Assembly: GCF_003687455.1 (NCBI RefSeq)
Contig: NZ_PHOA01000010.1
Location: 1-43,421 of the forward strand
Direction: 5' to 3'
Length of the DNA stretch: 43,421 nt
Origin: Kocuria tytonicola
Lineage (GTDB): Bacteria; Actinomycetota; Actinomycetes; Actinomycetales; Micrococcaceae
Both the position numbers and the translations under genes were made by a program. The notes beneath the pieces were generated by a model. That model was not told where the DNA came from and ran no database searches. It worked only from the letters and a program-made list of their open reading frames with translations. This document shows positions 41,941 through 43,421 of the stretch, one piece after another; position 1 is the first letter of the stretch; each line of letters begins with the position of its first letter.

Positions 41941-43421
41941 ATGAGCATCCACGACAAGGTTTCCGCCGTTCTCGAGGCCACGCCCAAGGGCCTGCTGATC
42001 AACGGCGAGTGGCGGGGCGCCTCGGACGGCGGCACGTTCGACGTCGAGAACCCCGCGACCGGCGAGGTGCTGGCCACCCTGGCCTCGGCCACCGAGGAGG
42101 ACTCGCGCGCCGCGATGGACGCCGCCGCGAACGCGCAGGAGTCCTGGGCCCGCACGAGCGCCCGCGAGCGCTCCGAGATCCTGCGCCGCGCGTTCGACCT
42201 GGTGCAGGAGCACGCCGAGGACCTCGCGCTGCTGATGACCCTGGAGATGGGCAAGCCGCTGATGGAGGCCCGCGGCGAGGTGGTCTACGGCGGTGAGTTC
42301 CTGCGCTGGTTCTCGGAGGAAGCCGTCCGCCACTACGGCCGCTACGCGTCCACCCCCGAGGGCAACCTCAGGATGTTCGTCTCCCACAAGCCCGTGGGCC
42401 CGTGCCTGCTGATCACCCCGTGGAACTTCCCGCTGGCCATGGCCACCCGCAAGGTGGCTCCCGCCGTGGCCGCCGGCTGCACCATGATCCTCAAGCCCGC
42501 GCGTCTCACCCCGCTGACCTCGCAGTTCTTCGCGAAGCTCATGATCGAGGCGGGCATCCCCGCGGGTGTGCTGAACGTGGTCTCCTCCAAGTCCGCGGCC
42601 AACGTCTCGGACCCCATCATGGCGGATCCGCGCCTGCGCAAGGTGTCCTTCACCGGCTCCACGCCGGTGGGCAAGCAGCTCATGAAGACCGCCACGGACC
42701 ACGTGCTGCGCACCTCCATGGAGCTGGGCGGCAACGGCCCGTTCATCGTCTTCGAGGACGCGGACCTGGACAAGGCCGTGGAGGGCGCCATGGCGGCGAA
42801 GATGCGCAACATGGGAGAGGCGTGCACCGCGGCCAACCGCTTCCTGGTGCACGAGTCGGTGGCCGAGGAGTTCTCGCAGAAGTTCGCGGCGAAGCTCGCC
42901 GCCCTCAAGCCCGGCAACGGTCTGGAGGAGGACTCCACCGTGGGTCCCATGGTGGAGAAGAAGGCCCTGGACTCCGTCAACGAGTTCGTGCAGGACGCGC
43001 TGAGCAAGGGCGCGAGCGCCGTCGTGGGCGGCAAGCCCGTGGACGGGCCCGGCTACTTCTTCGAGCCCACCCTGCTCACCGGCGTGACCGAGGACTGCCG
43101 CGTGTTCCAGGAGGAGATCTTCGGGCCCGTGGCGCCCGTGATCACCTTCACGGACGAGGACGACGCCGTGCGCCTGGCCAACACCACCGAGTACGGCCTG
43201 GCCTCCTACGTGTTCACCGAGGACATCTCCCGCGCGCTGCGCATCGGCGAGCGCATCGAGTACGGCCTGCTGGGCCTGAACGTGGGCGTCATCTCCAACG
43301 CGGCCGCTCCGTTCGGCGGCGTCAAGGAGTCCGGCGTGGGCCGCGAGGGCGGTGCCGAGGGCATGCCCATGTACTGGACGGTGGTGTACTCGGCAATGCC
43401 CTCGGCACCGCCCTCGCGGCC
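41941..43421 (+). CDS. Succinate-semialdehyde dehydrogenase-type ALDH, 3' end broken by the window end
   Basis: A GabD-like aldehyde dehydrogenase. Residues 1-474 read normally, with Asn in ITPWNFPLAM (about 158-167), catalytic Glu261 (SMELGGNGP) and Cys295 (MGEACTAANR). The frame is open to the edge, so no stop is seen. From 43365 the sequence becomes the reverse complement of its own C-terminal coding region. Read backwards from 43421 it gives GREGGAEGIAEYTTVQYMG, the expected GabD ending. The forward residues after Gly474 (MPMYWTVV...) are therefore not authentic. ATG 41941 has AAGGA 6 nt upstream. Confidence 0.9.
   Translation, partial: MSIHDKVSAVLEATPKGLLINGEWRGASDGGTFDVENPATGEVLATLASATEEDSRAAMDAAANAQESWARTSARERSEILRRAFDLVQEHAEDLALLMTLEMGKPLMEARGEVVYGGEFLRWFSEEAVRHYGRYASTPEGNLRMFVSHKPVGPCLLITPWNFPLAMATRKVAPAVAAGCTMILKPARLTPLTSQFFAKLMIEAGIPAGVLNVVSSKSAANVSDPIMADPRLRKVSFTGSTPVGKQLMKTATDHVLRTSMELGGNGPFIVFEDADLDKAVEGAMAAKMRNMGEACTAANRFLVHESVAEEFSQKFAAKLAALKPGNGLEEDSTVGPMVEKKALDSVNEFVQDALSKGASAVVGGKPVDGPGYFFEPTLLTGVTEDCRVFQEEIFGPVAPVITFTDEDDAVRLANTTEYGLASYVFTEDISRALRIGERIEYGLLGLNVGVISNAAAPFGGVKESGVGREGGAEGMPMYWTVVYSAMPSAPPSR
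43339..43421. repeat. Inverted repeat (fold-back) at the window end
   Basis: The 26 bases at 43339-43364 are the exact reverse complement of 43396-43421, with 31 nt between. The axis contains the perfect palindrome GGGCATGCCC (43359-43368 region). A real protein-coding end is readable on the minus strand of this tail, which indicates an inverted chimeric join rather than a natural hairpin. Confidence 0.85.

Overview
The window is very GC-rich DNA of an actinobacterium with almost no wasted space. Lsr2, DisA, a ClpC with N-terminal repeats, DUF3180, DUF2520 and PH-domain membrane proteins, together with the gene order, point to Micrococcaceae. Kocuria is my best guess, from composition and family resemblance only. 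I see no tRNA, rRNA, CRISPR array, phage gene or insertion sequence.

Left part (1 to 23.7 kb) is a conserved housekeeping block. disA (+) is followed by a membrane protein that diverges from mutY, and mutY converges on an ArgA-like acetyltransferase. From 23.7 kb down to 3.1 kb nearly everything is on the minus strand. In transcription order this is dacB (PBP4), a zinc metalloprotease, an XRE-type regulator, tilS, hpt, ftsH, folE, folP, folB, folK, DUF3180, two PH-domain proteins, DUF2520, panC, lysS, a small membrane protein, lsr2, clpC and the acetyltransferase. This matches, gene for gene, the order I know from Mycobacterium tuberculosis (Rv3596c clpC1 to Rv3628 ppa). The exception is that panD and coaX are missing between panC and lysS. 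Here panC and lysS lie in one uninterrupted reading frame of 801 codons.

Middle part (23.8 to 32.6 kb): ppa, an unrecognised 259-residue protein, a SatD-like HTH protein, a Cof-type HAD phosphatase, serS, a diacylglycerol kinase-like lipid kinase, and a tightly overlapping trio of rhodanese, pheA and a GntP-family gluconate permease.

Right part (32.7 to 43.4 kb) looks like an accessory catabolic region. It holds an APC amino-acid permease, two distinct YtcJ-like amidohydrolases flanking a thiamine-diphosphate (ALS/benzoylformate decarboxylase-like) enzyme, and two divergent aldehyde dehydrogenases. A plausible logic is uptake, amide or carbamate hydrolysis, 2-oxo-acid decarboxylation, then aldehyde oxidation; the substrate is unknown. 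Two short tandem-repeat arrays sit in leaders here: a hexamer repeated seven times before the ThDP enzyme and a heptamer array before the permease.

Across the window many genes lack a Shine-Dalgarno sequence. Instead they have a TANNNT -10 hexamer ending 5 to 8 nt before the start codon, the signature of leaderless mRNAs. The last 83 bases fold back on themselves: the final 26 bases are the exact reverse complement of 43339-43364. This truncates the last aldehyde dehydrogenase and is probably an assembly or chimera artefact at a contig end.
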